A DNA stretch of 8,129 bases from Bacteroidales bacterium (GCA_014800065.1 JAAVGX010000049.1:1-8129), one strand, 5' to 3'. Shown: positions 1 to 6,382, counted from the first letter of the stretch. The notes: generated by a model not told the origin, from the sequence alone. Numbers and translations are program-made.

Positions 1-430
1 CTTTAGCAGGCTGTAGAATTTCGCTTTTCTGCCCGTTGTATAGCGACAGGGCTTCAATATTGTCCAGCGAAAACTGTCCGAGGTCGATCTGACCGTTCTG
101 CGCATTTCCCAGTTCAACACCATCATAAACCACCCCGGTGTGGTTGGTACCCATTGAGCGTATGTTAACGGTCTTTATACCCCCAACACCCCCGTAGTCC
201 TTGACTTGAACGCCGGAGAAATAGCGCAGTGCATCCGCTACGCTATTGCTGTTGAGCGAGTGTAGTTCTTTGCCGGAGAGAGTCTGGACAGGGATTATGT
301 CGCGGTTCGGTAGATGAGCCGTGACAAGTACCTCATGCAGGTGATGTACCGAGTCCTTATGTTCTTCAGCCTTTATCATACCCGGAAAAAGGCTTAAAGT
401 AACAATGGACAATAAAAGACGATATGCCAT
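1..430 (-). CDS. btuB: BtuB-like TonB-dependent outer-membrane receptor, 5' part only
   Basis: Outer-membrane gated channel, very likely for cobalamin or other corrinoids, powered by TonB-ExbBD. I translated 143 residues from the ATG at 430-428; the gene runs off the left edge. Residues 1-21 form a signal peptide (basic start, hydrophobic core, ending KA before EEHKDS). Residues 32-38 (HEVLVTA) look like a TonB box. From about residue 45 the plug domain follows: VADALRYFSGVQVKDYGG, then the typical IRSMG (90-94) and VVYDGVELGNAQNGQIDLG, ending with the NIEALSLYNG segment. The barrel is outside the window. The start is chosen because the signal peptide begins there and no other start fits. No Shine-Dalgarno sequence is visible, only A/T-rich sequence, as is normal in this phylum. 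The substrate call rests mainly on the cobalamin riboswitch in its leader; the plug alone would only support a generic TonB-dependent receptor. Confidence 0.85.
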   Translation of the reverse strand, partial: MAYRLLLSIVTLSLFPGMIKAEEHKDSVHHLHEVLVTAHLPNRDIIPVQTLSGKELHSLNSNSVADALRYFSGVQVKDYGGVGGIKTVNIRSMGTNHTGVVYDGVELGNAQNGQIDLGQFSLDNIEALSLYNGQKSEILQPAK

Positions 431-449
431 TGGTTTAATAGATAATTAG

Positions 450-494
450 AAAAAAAGTTACCCGCAGATATAGCTAAAAGGTATATCAACGGGT
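450..494 (-). terminator. Terminator-like hairpin in the btuB leader (riboswitch expression platform)
   Basis: On the minus strand the arms ACCCGTTGATATA (494-482) and TATATCTGCGGGT (472-460) form a 13-position stem with one U-U mismatch and one G-U pair, around a 9-nt loop. Three nucleotides later comes a run of seven T (456-450). This is intrinsic-terminator geometry, between the cobalamin riboswitch and the btuB ATG, which is about 20 nt further on. It is likely the off-switch of the riboswitch. It could instead act on translation because it is so close to the start codon. Confidence 0.6.
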
Positions 495-572
495 TATAGG
501 TTTTTCTTGAATTAATCAGTTAAACCGGCGTGCGACAATAAAGTCCACCAAGTTAGGCGTTCAATAAGTCAA

Positions 573-816
573 ACCCATAATCCCGTGGGTGAATCTATGT
601 CTGAAAGGCAGGTCTTCTGACTTATCCCGGTATAATCGCGCCTTCCCGGTTCCATACGAACCAGTGGCAGGATGCGAAAAACCTTCTGCTAATGGATAGG
701 AAATTCAATCCAAAAGCGGGAATTACAGCAGCGGGTACTGTTGAGGACTTTCACCTCATTCCCTTTTGATGCTCCTAAATGCCTCCACTCTCGGATGGCA
801 GAGCAACCATTTCAGG
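573..816 (-). promoter_or_regulatory. Cobalamin riboswitch
   Basis: Adenosylcobalamin-type aptamer in the leader of the BtuB-like receptor. The B12 box (minus AAGTCAGAAGACCTGCC) lies at 623-607. The conserved core GGGAATGAGGTGAAAGTCC is at 763-745, and the segment CCCGCTGCTGTAATTCCCG, corresponding to the usual CCCGCCACUGUAA, starts at 735. Closing helix P1 is CTGAAA (815-810) with TTTCAG (606-601). Just 3' of the core, a small hairpin (ACCCA 590-586 with TGGGT 577-573) presents the loop CGGGATTA. That is the expected place of P13/L13, and its CGGG (585-582) can kiss CCCG of L5 (735-732). Cobalamin binding is expected to lower expression of the downstream transporter. The identity is very secure from the motifs; the exact outer limits are my reading of the helices. 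Confidence 0.95.
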
Positions 817-818
817 TG

Positions 819-849
819 CAAAGTTATGAAAAATAATAATTACTACCAA
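819..849 (-). promoter_or_regulatory. Bacteroidota-type promoter for riboswitch-btuB transcript
   Basis: The minus strand carries TAACTTTG at 826-819, a perfect match to the primary sigma factor -7 consensus TAnnTTTG. A TTG (849-847) lies 20 bp upstream as the -33 element, at the normal spacing. Transcription would start around 812-815, exactly at the P1 helix of the riboswitch, which supports the call. Confidence 0.75.
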
Positions 850-890
850 GTATATTGATGCATTTCATGAGAAAAGCATAAATAGGGCTT

Positions 891-1400
891 CTATTTTGCG
901 CCGGCTGTTCGGAATTTTACGGGCGAGAGTCCGATGTGTTTGACGCAAAATCGACTGAAATAACTCAATGATGAGAAGTTCATTTCGTCGGCAATCTGAG
1001 ATACAGACATGCTGTTGTCTTTGAGATATGCTAATGCTATTGCCGTTGCTGCGTTGTTGATATGTGTGGAAACGCTTGTGCCTGTAACTCGTTTGATTGT
1101 ATCAGACAGGTATTTGGGCGTTACGTTCAACTGCTCCGCATAATAAGATAAATCTCTTTGGGTCTTGGGACGACCTGCTTCTATGAGTGTGAAGAACTGT
1201 TTGGTTATATATCCAACACGGTCGGTGGTTAGGATGTTGTCGTTTGTCTTGGCATGGAAGTCAAACAGGTCATATACCATAGTCTGGAGGAGACTGCCCA
1301 TAAGTTCCTGATAGAACTGATGGTCGGTATTGCTGATTCTGGCGCGGATATTAGCGAGATCAGCGCGAAATCGCCCGGCATAAAAGAGGATGTGACCCCT
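891..1400 (-). pseudogene. AraC-family regulator, N-terminally truncated remnant
   Basis: The C-terminal AraC/XylS-type DNA-binding domain is intact and contains two helix-turn-helix units: first AEQLNVTPKYLSDTIKRVTG, second VSQIADEMNFSSLSYFSRF, then the typical GLSPVKFR before the TAG at 893-891. The longest ATG-started frame is 136 residues (891-1301). Reading further upstream in the same frame gives the convincing regulator sequence RFRADLANIRARISNTDH, FYQELMGSLLQTMVYDLFDFHA, so the internal ATG at 1301 is not the native start. The frame is closed by a stop at 1403-1401 without a start codon. Full-length relatives have about 280-300 residues, so the N-terminal sensing half is missing. The left end of the insertion sequence lies 34 bp beyond that stop, and the missing half is not found on its far side. 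A short HTH-only protein from 1301 could in principle still be made. Confidence 0.75.
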
Positions 1401-1436
1401 TCAGGGCTCTTTTGGCTTGGCGGTTTTGACGTTGGA

Positions 1437-1452
1437 GGGTGTTGCAGAACTA
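1437..1452 (+). repeat. IS left terminal inverted repeat
   Basis: GGGTGTTGCAGAACTA, an exact reverse complement of the right-end copy. One mismatch outward (A against G at 1436), a further matching G at 1435 would extend it to 17/18. Confidence 0.85.
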
Positions 1453-1471
1453 CTCCCCCCAAAAAAACAGC

Positions 1472-1505
1472 AAAAGCCACAACTTTCACAAGCTGAGGCT
1501 TTTTT
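1472..1505 (+). terminator. Terminator hairpin inside the IS left end
   Basis: AAAAGCC (1472-1478) pairs with GGCTTTT (1497-1503). The inner part CAACTT/AAGCTG can extend the stem with one mismatch, and six T follow (1500-1505). The A-rich stretch on the other side makes it potentially bidirectional. Its position, between the IS end and the transposase start, suggests it blocks read-through from outside into the transposase gene, which is a known way of keeping insertion sequences quiet. Confidence 0.55.
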
Positions 1506-1522
1506 ATGTCCATAAAATTTTG

Positions 1523-1530
1523 TAACTTTA
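1523..1530 (+). promoter_or_regulatory. Possible transposase promoter -7 element
   Basis: TAACTTTA matches 7 of 8 positions of TAnnTTTG and lies 30 nt before the transposase ATG. No good TTTG/TTG is found about 20 bp upstream, so the promoter would be weak. Confidence 0.35.
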
Positions 1531-1560
1531 TGGTGCACAAATAAATATAGCGCGAAGGTA

Positions 1561-3094
1561 ATGTATAAGACTTATATTTCCAACGAAAATCTTCTTTTTC
1601 CGCCTAATTTGGGTGATTTTATCCCTGAAGATGCCCCGGCAAGACTGATTTCGGATATAGTTGACCTTATGGATTTGCATGAGATTCATAACAGTTATTC
1701 ACAAGCAGCCGATGGTCAGCCACCCTATCATCCGGCCATGCTGCTTAAGGTAGTGCTATTTGGGTACATGAACAACGTATTTTCAACGAGGGGTCTTGAG
1801 GCGGCGCTCAAGCGCGATGCGCATCTGATATGGCTTTCCTCCTATCAGTTTCCTGACCATTCGACCATCAGTCGTTTCAAGGCAAGATGTATGCCACATA
1901 TAAAGGTTATATTCTCCCGCCTGGTCTATATATTGGTAGAGCGGGGAGAGATAGAGTTGACCAAGGACTTATACATAGATGGCACTACAATACGTTCGCG
2001 GGCTGCACGACGGCGTATAAAATGGCGTAGCAATGCCGAGAAGTTCGCATCATTGGCTGACCAGGACATTCAGAACGGGATCAATGATTTGCTTGAACAG
2101 GCCCAGAGCGGAGACAATGACGTAGACAGTAACCGCGGACACGTCGTATATACAAAAGATGAAGCCCGCCAGATAGCTGACCGTATTGAGGCTAAAGCCG
2201 AAAAAGAGGGACTCAGGAACGTCCGTGGAAAGATTACCGCTATCCGTAAGGCGTGCGACCGTAAAGAAGCTCATGACAATACATTGGAGCAATGCGCCGG
2301 CAGATGTGGAGTTGCTCCGACAGATCCTGATTGCGGCATCATGCACGCCAAAGAAGACGGATACGATGGGATGGCCACACCCAACTTCAATGTGCAGATT
2401 GCTACACAGAACCAGTATGTAACCAACTATGGCGCATACGATTCGCCCGAAGACAAGTCTATCGCCATGGACTTTGTGGACACCTGTGTGGCCGAAAATG
2501 GAGTCAAGCCGTCAGCAGTAGTTGAAGATGCCGGATATGGCTGCGAGGAAGTATATGTCGGGCTTGAGCAAAGACAGATAGAGGGTGTAGTCAAATATCC
2601 AAACTACGATGCCCAGTCCAGTCGACGTCCGGTAAAGCCCGGCCAATATGACAGACTCGGATTCAGACTCTCTCACGATGAAACCACACTTATTTGTCCG
2701 GCAGGCCGGCTTATGAGGGTTATACGAACCGATGACGTACACACGAAGCGGCTTCCGCAGTGACATCACGGTAATGACATGCGACCACTGCAAAAGCTGC
2801 CCCTTCAAAGACAAATGCACTGTCCCAAAGAATAAAAATGGTGAGATCCATCGGAAATTAGGTAACATCAGGGAAGAACAGAAAGCAAAGGCCCGTCTTG
2901 ATCTTCCGGAGAACCAGCACAAACTAAAGCGGAGGTCACTGGAACCTGAACCGGTTTTCGGGCAACTCAAGCACAATCACGGATATACGCGCTTCCGCCA
3001 CTTCGGAAAAGCCAAGGTCACAATGGATCTCGGCTTCATGTTCATGGCACTTAATATCCTAAAATTGCACAAAAACATGCAAAAAACAGCCTGA
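1561..3094 (+). pseudogene. IS1182-family transposase, disrupted by a frameshift
   Basis: DDE transposase of about 510 residues if the two pieces are joined. Piece one (1561-2763, 400 aa) has an N-terminal DNA-binding region with the family-typical QPPYHPAMLLKVVLFGYMN and FPDHSTISRFKAR. Its first catalytic Asp is D140 in LYIDGTTIRSRA. A charged insert at about 160-240 is followed by DPDCGIMHAKEDG and NFNVQIA. The second Asp is D323 in VVEDAGYG. Piece two (frame +1, open from 2717, ending at 3094) continues without loss of homology: SGFRSDITVMTC, a cysteine cluster CDHCKSCPFKDKC, then the catalytic Glu in EPEPVFGQLKHNHGYTRF. The first frame ends in an out-of-family tail (DVHTKRLPQ). The join needs a one-base skip between about 2717 and 2763. 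No slippery run is visible there, and this family normally uses a single frame, so I read it as a mutation or a base-call error rather than programmed frameshifting. The element family is recognised from memory; IS5/IS4-type relatives are the alternative. Confidence 0.85.
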
Positions 3095-3107
3095 AAAGGC
3101 TTTTTTT
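3081..3107 (+). terminator. Transposase terminator
   Basis: AGCC (3088-3091) and GGCT (3098-3101) form a short stem overlapping the TGA stop (3092-3094), followed by T7 (3101-3107). Flanking A6 and T tracts can lengthen the stem and let it work in both directions. It shares AAAAAACAGC and GGCTTTTTT with the hairpin at the left end of the element. Confidence 0.6.
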
Positions 3108-3122
3108 CGCTATTTTCGAGCC

Positions 3123-3211
3123 AATTTTCGATTTTTGACCTCCTGAGAATCAAAAATTCGAACTAAAATCAGAAATTTTCGATTTTGGCCCAAATATTCA
3201 ATTCTCAGAGG
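3123..3211. repeat. Right subterminal repeats of the IS
   Basis: A 13-bp direct repeat AATTTTCGATTTT occurs at 3123-3135 and 3174-3186. A larger inverted repeat, CCTCCTGAGAAT (3139-3150) against ATTCTCAGAGG (3201-3211), matches except for one extra C and would enclose the second copy. Nothing equivalent is seen at the left end. Such asymmetric subterminal repeats may be transposase-binding sites, but this is inference. Confidence 0.5.
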
Positions 3212-3223
3212 CTCTTATAGCCT

Positions 3224-3239
3224 TAGTTCTGCAACACCC
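3224..3239 (-). repeat. IS right terminal inverted repeat
   Basis: TAGTTCTGCAACACCC, the exact reverse complement of the left-end repeat. It is followed directly by GC-rich sequence outside the element. Confidence 0.85.
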
Positions 3240-3291
3240 CCGCCGGAGGCAGAGTAGCGCTTGCGCGGCGTTGCTTTTTGGGGGGAAGATG

Positions 3292-3327
3292 AAAAAAAGC
3301 GCCGGGTCGGTTGGACTCGGCGCTTTT
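3292..3327 (-). terminator. Intrinsic terminator of the TPR operon
   Basis: A 14-position stem with one G-U pair (3327-3314 with 3308-3295) and a 5-nt loop, GC-rich at its base (GCGCCG), ends on the minus strand in seven T (3298-3292). It begins 15 nt after the TPR gene stop. This is the cleanest terminator in the window. It ends the leftward operon before the insertion sequence, and may also stop IS transcripts coming from the left because the other side ends in TTTT. Confidence 0.9.
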
Positions 3328-3341
3328 GTGGGTTGTTTTGA

Positions 3342-4952
3342 TTATTGGGGAGTGAGGAGGTCTTTGATGACGTTGTACTTTTCGGTGAACTCTTTTGTCT
3401 TTTCGGCGTCCTTGGCTACGTTGCCGTAGTAGAGGATTTCGAATGAGTAAGCTTCTTTGTAGAGGTTGAGTCCGTCCTTGTTGTCGGCAGCCATGTTGGC
3501 GGGGTCAGCGTCGAGCATTTCGAGCATTTTGTCGTAAGCTTCGATTGCAGCGGCGTTAGGCATCTTGTTGTTAGAAGCGATGTGGAGACGGCCTTGGCGC
3601 TGGAAGAAAGCGGGCTGGGGTTCGCCACGTTCGATTACCTGACCGATGTAGTCGAGACCACGGTTAGCGAGGTCGAGAGCCTGTACGGAGTCGGGCACGT
3701 TGAGTGCTGCGTTGAGATAGCGGCCGGACATGCCGAAGAGGTCGGTGAGGGTGGGGTTTTCCTGAAGTTTGAGGTATGCGTCGTAAGCTTCGGCAGATTT
3801 AGCATACTGCTTGTTCTGAGAGTAGAAGGTTGAGAGGTTCTTGAGGAGGTCGCCGTTCTGGGGGTCTTTTTCAGCGGCGAGTTCGTATGTTTTGATAGCT
3901 TCTTCATCGCGGTCGATAGCGTTGAGGGCTTCGGCGTATGTAACGTAGTCGTTAGTGGTGAAGTCAGCATCGGGGTTTGCCTTGAAGAATTTTTCAGCAG
4001 CTTCTACTGCTTCCTGGTTTTTGCCCATTTTTGCGAGGTCGAGGAAAACCATTCGCTGTGCCTGGAAGTTAGAGGGTTCGGTAGCAAGGATTTCTTCAGC
4101 GATCTGGAGGGATTCGGGATATTTTTCGCCCCAGTAGAGGAGAACGGAGTAGCGAGCTTTGTCCTCGGGGAAGTGGTTGGGGTTCTGGATGTAAGTACCA
4201 TAAAGGTCGGAAGCCTTGCGCCAGTAGTTGGCCTTGAAGTACTTTTCGGCCAGTTCACGCTGAATCATGGCGGATTCGGGGTGTTCCTTGAGGTACTCTT
4301 CAAGACGCTGGATAGCGAACTGGGGATTCACGAAGAAGTAAGCGTTTGCATACTTCACATAACCTTCAGCAGAGTTTTTGTCGTTGTAGATAGCGTTTTC
4401 GTAACGACCGGCAGCAGTACCGTAGTCCTGCTGGTCCATGAGCATATCGCCTTCAAAAACGTAGATGGCAGAAGCCTGGTTTTTGGAGTCCTTACGAGCC
4501 TTTTCGAGGTTCTTGGTGATGTCCTTAGCGTACTTAACGGGGTCGGCGTTGTAGTAAGCGCGAGCGATAGACACAGAGATTTCAGCGTTCTTCTTAGCCA
4601 GACCGGTAGCCTTCTTGAAGTTGTCGGCAGCTGCATCAGCGTTACCGTTGAGGAGGTCGAGTGCGCCCATACCTACATAGTTATAGGCATTGTTAGCATC
4701 CATAGCGATACCTTTTTCGAAGTAAGCCTTGGCTGCGGCCTTATCGTTTTGCTCCAGAGCAACCTGTCCGAGGTAGTAATTAGCCAGAGATTTGTCGGTG
4801 GAAGCATCATTGACGGTACGATCGAGGATTGTCTTAGCATTGCCGAGCTGGCCTGCTTTGTAGTACTCGATACCATCTTTGTAGCCTTGAGTCTGAGCGC
4901 TCACAGCGAGTGAGCCCGCAAGAATCAAGGATAATAAAAGCTTGATTTTCAT
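3342..4952 (-). CDS. Exported tetratricopeptide-repeat (TPR) protein
   Basis: 536-residue protein, mostly TPR helices, so a likely scaffold for protein-protein contacts in the periplasm or envelope. Residues 1-19 are a clear signal peptide (MKIKLLLSLILAGSLAVSA, then QTQ), with no lipobox cysteine. TPR units follow almost to the end; good ones are ANYYLGQVALEQNDKAAAKAYF, EAIKTYELAAEKDPQNGDLL and NLSTFYSQNKQYAKSAEAYD. No catalytic domain is seen. Codon choice is strongly biased (AAG, AAC, TAC and GCT/GCC dominate), which suggests high expression. It is the last gene of the leftward operon, 107 nt after the PstS-like gene, with no convincing promoter of its own in that gap, and a strong terminator follows. 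Homologues of this general type occur with TonB/ExbBD and substrate-binding genes in Bacteroidales (from memory). The specific role is unknown. Confidence 0.9.
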   Translation of the reverse strand: MKIKLLLSLILAGSLAVSAQTQGYKDGIEYYKAGQLGNAKTILDRTVNDASTDKSLANYYLGQVALEQNDKAAAKAYFEKGIAMDANNAYNYVGMGALDLLNGNADAAADNFKKATGLAKKNAEISVSIARAYYNADPVKYAKDITKNLEKARKDSKNQASAIYVFEGDMLMDQQDYGTAAGRYENAIYNDKNSAEGYVKYANAYFFVNPQFAIQRLEEYLKEHPESAMIQRELAEKYFKANYWRKASDLYGTYIQNPNHFPEDKARYSVLLYWGEKYPESLQIAEEILATEPSNFQAQRMVFLDLAKMGKNQEAVEAAEKFFKANPDADFTTNDYVTYAEALNAIDRDEEAIKTYELAAEKDPQNGDLLKNLSTFYSQNKQYAKSAEAYDAYLKLQENPTLTDLFGMSGRYLNAALNVPDSVQALDLANRGLDYIGQVIERGEPQPAFFQRQGRLHIASNNKMPNAAAIEAYDKMLEMLDADPANMAADNKDGLNLYKEAYSFEILYYGNVAKDAEKTKEFTEKYNVIKDLLTPQ

Positions 4953-5019
4953 TGTGCGATTGACTTATTAGTTGTTTTTGATTTTGTTTCGTAGTAGAGG
5001 TATACAGATTATATAACGT

Positions 5020-5052
5020 ACGCGCGCGAGGTTTATTTTACGACGCGCGCGT
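5020..5052. repeat. Alternating CG inverted repeat between PstS-like and TPR genes
   Basis: ACGCGCGCG (5020-5028) and CGCGCGCGT (5044-5052) are a perfect 9-bp inverted repeat with a 15-nt A/T-rich loop, 7 nt after the stop of the upstream gene. There is no T run after it on the minus strand, so it is not a classical terminator. It could act as an RNA stability or partial-termination element in the operon. Confidence 0.6.
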
Positions 5053-5059
5053 TATTATT

Positions 5060-6076
5060 TTATTCTTCGCCGCCCACGAGCTCGACTTGCTGAATGCTGA
5101 CTCGAGCGGGGAGGATTCCGGTTTTCATAATTATCTTTTGTCCGGTGGGACCGGTAACGAAAGAGTAGAAGCCTCCGGCGACGTTGGAAGTAGGAGCGGT
5201 TGTGACCATGTAAATCTGCCGGAAGAATGGGTATGAGCCATCGAAGATGTACTGCTGATAAGGCTTGTAAGCGCGGACATCATCATTACGATTCACGGCG
5301 AGCACTTTCACTTTCTGGGTGAGGGAAGGGCTTGTAACGGCACCGTCGGAAAGCATATCTTTTGCCAGATCTTCGGTGCTCATGTCGGCGGATTCCATAT
5401 CGGAAGTAATCCAGCTTACGCCCAGTACACCGATTGCGTTCTTATCGGCTTCAACGGCCTTGAAAACGTCCTTAATAGAACCGGCTTCGAAAACGTTAGG
5501 CGCCAATGGACGGCCACCGAGGATGGAGTCGGTGAGATATTTTGTGAGGGAAGAACCGGATTTGTCCACCACCACCTTGATTGCACCGAGCTTGGAGGGC
5601 TCGAGGTCGTTCCAGTTCGGAGTTTCGCCCGAAAGGATGTCGGCCACCTCGTTGACAGTTACCTTATTGACTGTGTTTGCGGGGTTGACGATGAGGGCAA
5701 CGGCGTCGACGGCAATTTTAGCCGAGCGAACGTTAACGTTGGCGTTGCGTTCCTGTTTGTATTTAGCTTTGAGCGCACGCTTTTCTTCTTGAGTGAGGTC
5801 GCGGGAAATGACCACAGAGCGAGTGTTCATGCTGAACAGAGAGTCGAGAGCTTCAGTCTGAGTACCATACCGCACGAGGATGTGAGCCTCGGGATACTGG
5901 TATTCGAACACGTCCACTTCCTGTTCGAAAATATTTTCGAAAGTATTGTCGCAGACCAGGGTAGTAGTACCCGAGGTTGGCGAATTGGCTTTTTTCTCGT
6001 ACTTCATGCAGGAAGAAAGTCCGGCGACCAGAAGTAATGAGCCTGCCAAAGCTATTGAGAATTTGCGTAGTGCCAT
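5060..6076 (-). CDS. PstS-like substrate-binding lipoprotein
   Basis: 338-residue lipoprotein of the periplasmic phosphate-binding (PstS / type 2 periplasmic-binding) superfamily. The start is the ATG at 6076-6074: it begins a lipoprotein signal peptide (MALRKFSIALAGSLLLVAG) with lipobox LSSC and lipidation Cys23, and it follows the preceding stop after one base. The longer in-frame start at 6181 would run through the preceding gene and hide the signal, so I reject it. PstS-like landmarks are IAVDAVALIVNPAN (121-134), ILSGETPNWNDL (147-158), DKSGSSLTKYL (171-181) and DGSYPFFRQIYMVT (279-292). Residues after Cys23 (MKYEKK) are basic, unlike the acidic surface-export signal of Bacteroides lipoproteins, so a periplasm-facing location is likely. 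No pstC, pstA or pstB is visible nearby. Phosphate as ligand is therefore uncertain; a TonB-linked or sensing role is possible. Confidence 0.85.
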   Translation of the reverse strand: MALRKFSIALAGSLLLVAGLSSCMKYEKKANSPTSGTTTLVCDNTFENIFEQEVDVFEYQYPEAHILVRYGTQTEALDSLFSMNTRSVVISRDLTQEEKRALKAKYKQERNANVNVRSAKIAVDAVALIVNPANTVNKVTVNEVADILSGETPNWNDLEPSKLGAIKVVVDKSGSSLTKYLTDSILGGRPLAPNVFEAGSIKDVFKAVEADKNAIGVLGVSWITSDMESADMSTEDLAKDMLSDGAVTSPSLTQKVKVLAVNRNDDVRAYKPYQQYIFDGSYPFFRQIYMVTTAPTSNVAGGFYSFVTGPTGQKIIMKTGILPARVSIQQVELVGGEE

Positions 6077-6077
6077 A

Positions 6078-6335
6078 TTATCTAATACCTTTAGCGGCGC
6101 GATAAGCGCGGAACAAACCATAAATGATGAGCATGATACCCACAACGTAACGAGTCCAGGCCCAGTCGGCATCCCATCCAAAGAAGTTGATTAGCAATAG
6201 GATACCTACGCCCACATAAACAATGATCATGATGATACCGAAAATGGTGCCCATCACTCGGTTTGGAGTGGCGTTTTCTCGTTCTTCAATTCGCTGGCGG
6301 CGACGTTCTTCAGGAGTAGGAATATTCGTTTCCAT
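6078..6335 (-). CDS. Small two-helix inner-membrane protein
   Basis: 85 residues. A very charged N-terminus (PEERRRQRIEERE, residues 8-20) is followed by two hydrophobic helices at about 27-51 and 60-78 (short linker GWDADWAW) and a basic end (RAYRAAKGIR). By the positive-inside rule both ends should be cytoplasmic. No catalytic motif is visible and I do not know its function. The stop is separated from the next start by one base (TAATATG), so the two genes are surely cotranscribed and probably translationally coupled. This ties the protein to the PstS-like lipoprotein and the TPR protein. Similar small membrane proteins near TonB/ExbD-type clusters exist in Bacteroidales (from memory). The 142-nt gap before it and 179-nt gap after fmt are the same intergenic space, so it is the first gene of its operon. 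Confidence 0.85.
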   Translation of the reverse strand: METNIPTPEERRRQRIEERENATPNRVMGTIFGIIMIIVYVGVGILLLINFFGWDADWAWTRYVVGIMLIIYGLFRAYRAAKGIR

Positions 6336-6362
6336 GATAGTTTTGGTTAAATGTTAGTTATG

Positions 6363-6381
6363 AGGAATATCTAAAATTCCT
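6363..6381. repeat. Small inverted repeat upstream of the membrane-protein operon
   Basis: AGGAAT (6363-6368) and ATTCCT (6376-6381) are a perfect 6-bp inverted repeat with a 7-nt spacer, in the leader between a possible promoter and the start codon at 6335. It could be an operator or a small leader hairpin. At this size it may be chance. Confidence 0.3.
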
Positions 6382-6382
6382 A

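Larger units (their letters stand above)
1437..3239 (+). mobile_element. IS1182-type insertion sequence with frameshifted transposase
   Basis: About 1.8 kb bounded by perfect 16-bp terminal inverted repeats (1437-1452 and 3224-3239), or 17 of 18 if extended to 1435 and 3241. Inside are one transposase reading frame in two pieces, a terminator hairpin on each side of it, and A/T-rich subterminal repeats at the right end. No target-site duplication is visible: the left flank reads GACGTTGGA and the right flank CCGCCGGAG. It is the only plus-strand unit in the window. The broken transposase means it probably cannot move on its own unless another copy supplies the enzyme. Confidence 0.85.

Noticed and set aside
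1229..1540. Overlapping short frames on both strands at the AraC/IS junction
   Set aside because: They cross the IS left boundary and the terminator hairpin and have no domain features; they result from the join of unrelated sequence.
2512..2976. 154-codon frame on the minus strand inside the IS
   Set aside because: It is antisense to the transposase, crosses the frameshift region, and shows no recognisable family features.
3240..3300. Possible displaced N-terminal half of the AraC gene right of the IS
   Set aside because: Reading this GC-rich stretch gives no regulator-like sequence in any frame; it is a structured intergenic flank leading into the TPR operon terminator.
4173..4913. 246-codon open frame on the plus strand opposite the TPR gene
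   Set aside because: It lies wholly antisense to a well-supported gene, translates to Val/Leu/Ser-rich sequence without domains, and is explained by the strongly biased codons of the TPR gene.
6078..6181. Longer start for the PstS-like protein (ATG at 6181)
   Set aside because: It would overlap the 85-residue membrane protein in another frame and bury the lipoprotein signal peptide inside the protein. The ATG at 6076 gives a proper signal peptide and lipobox.
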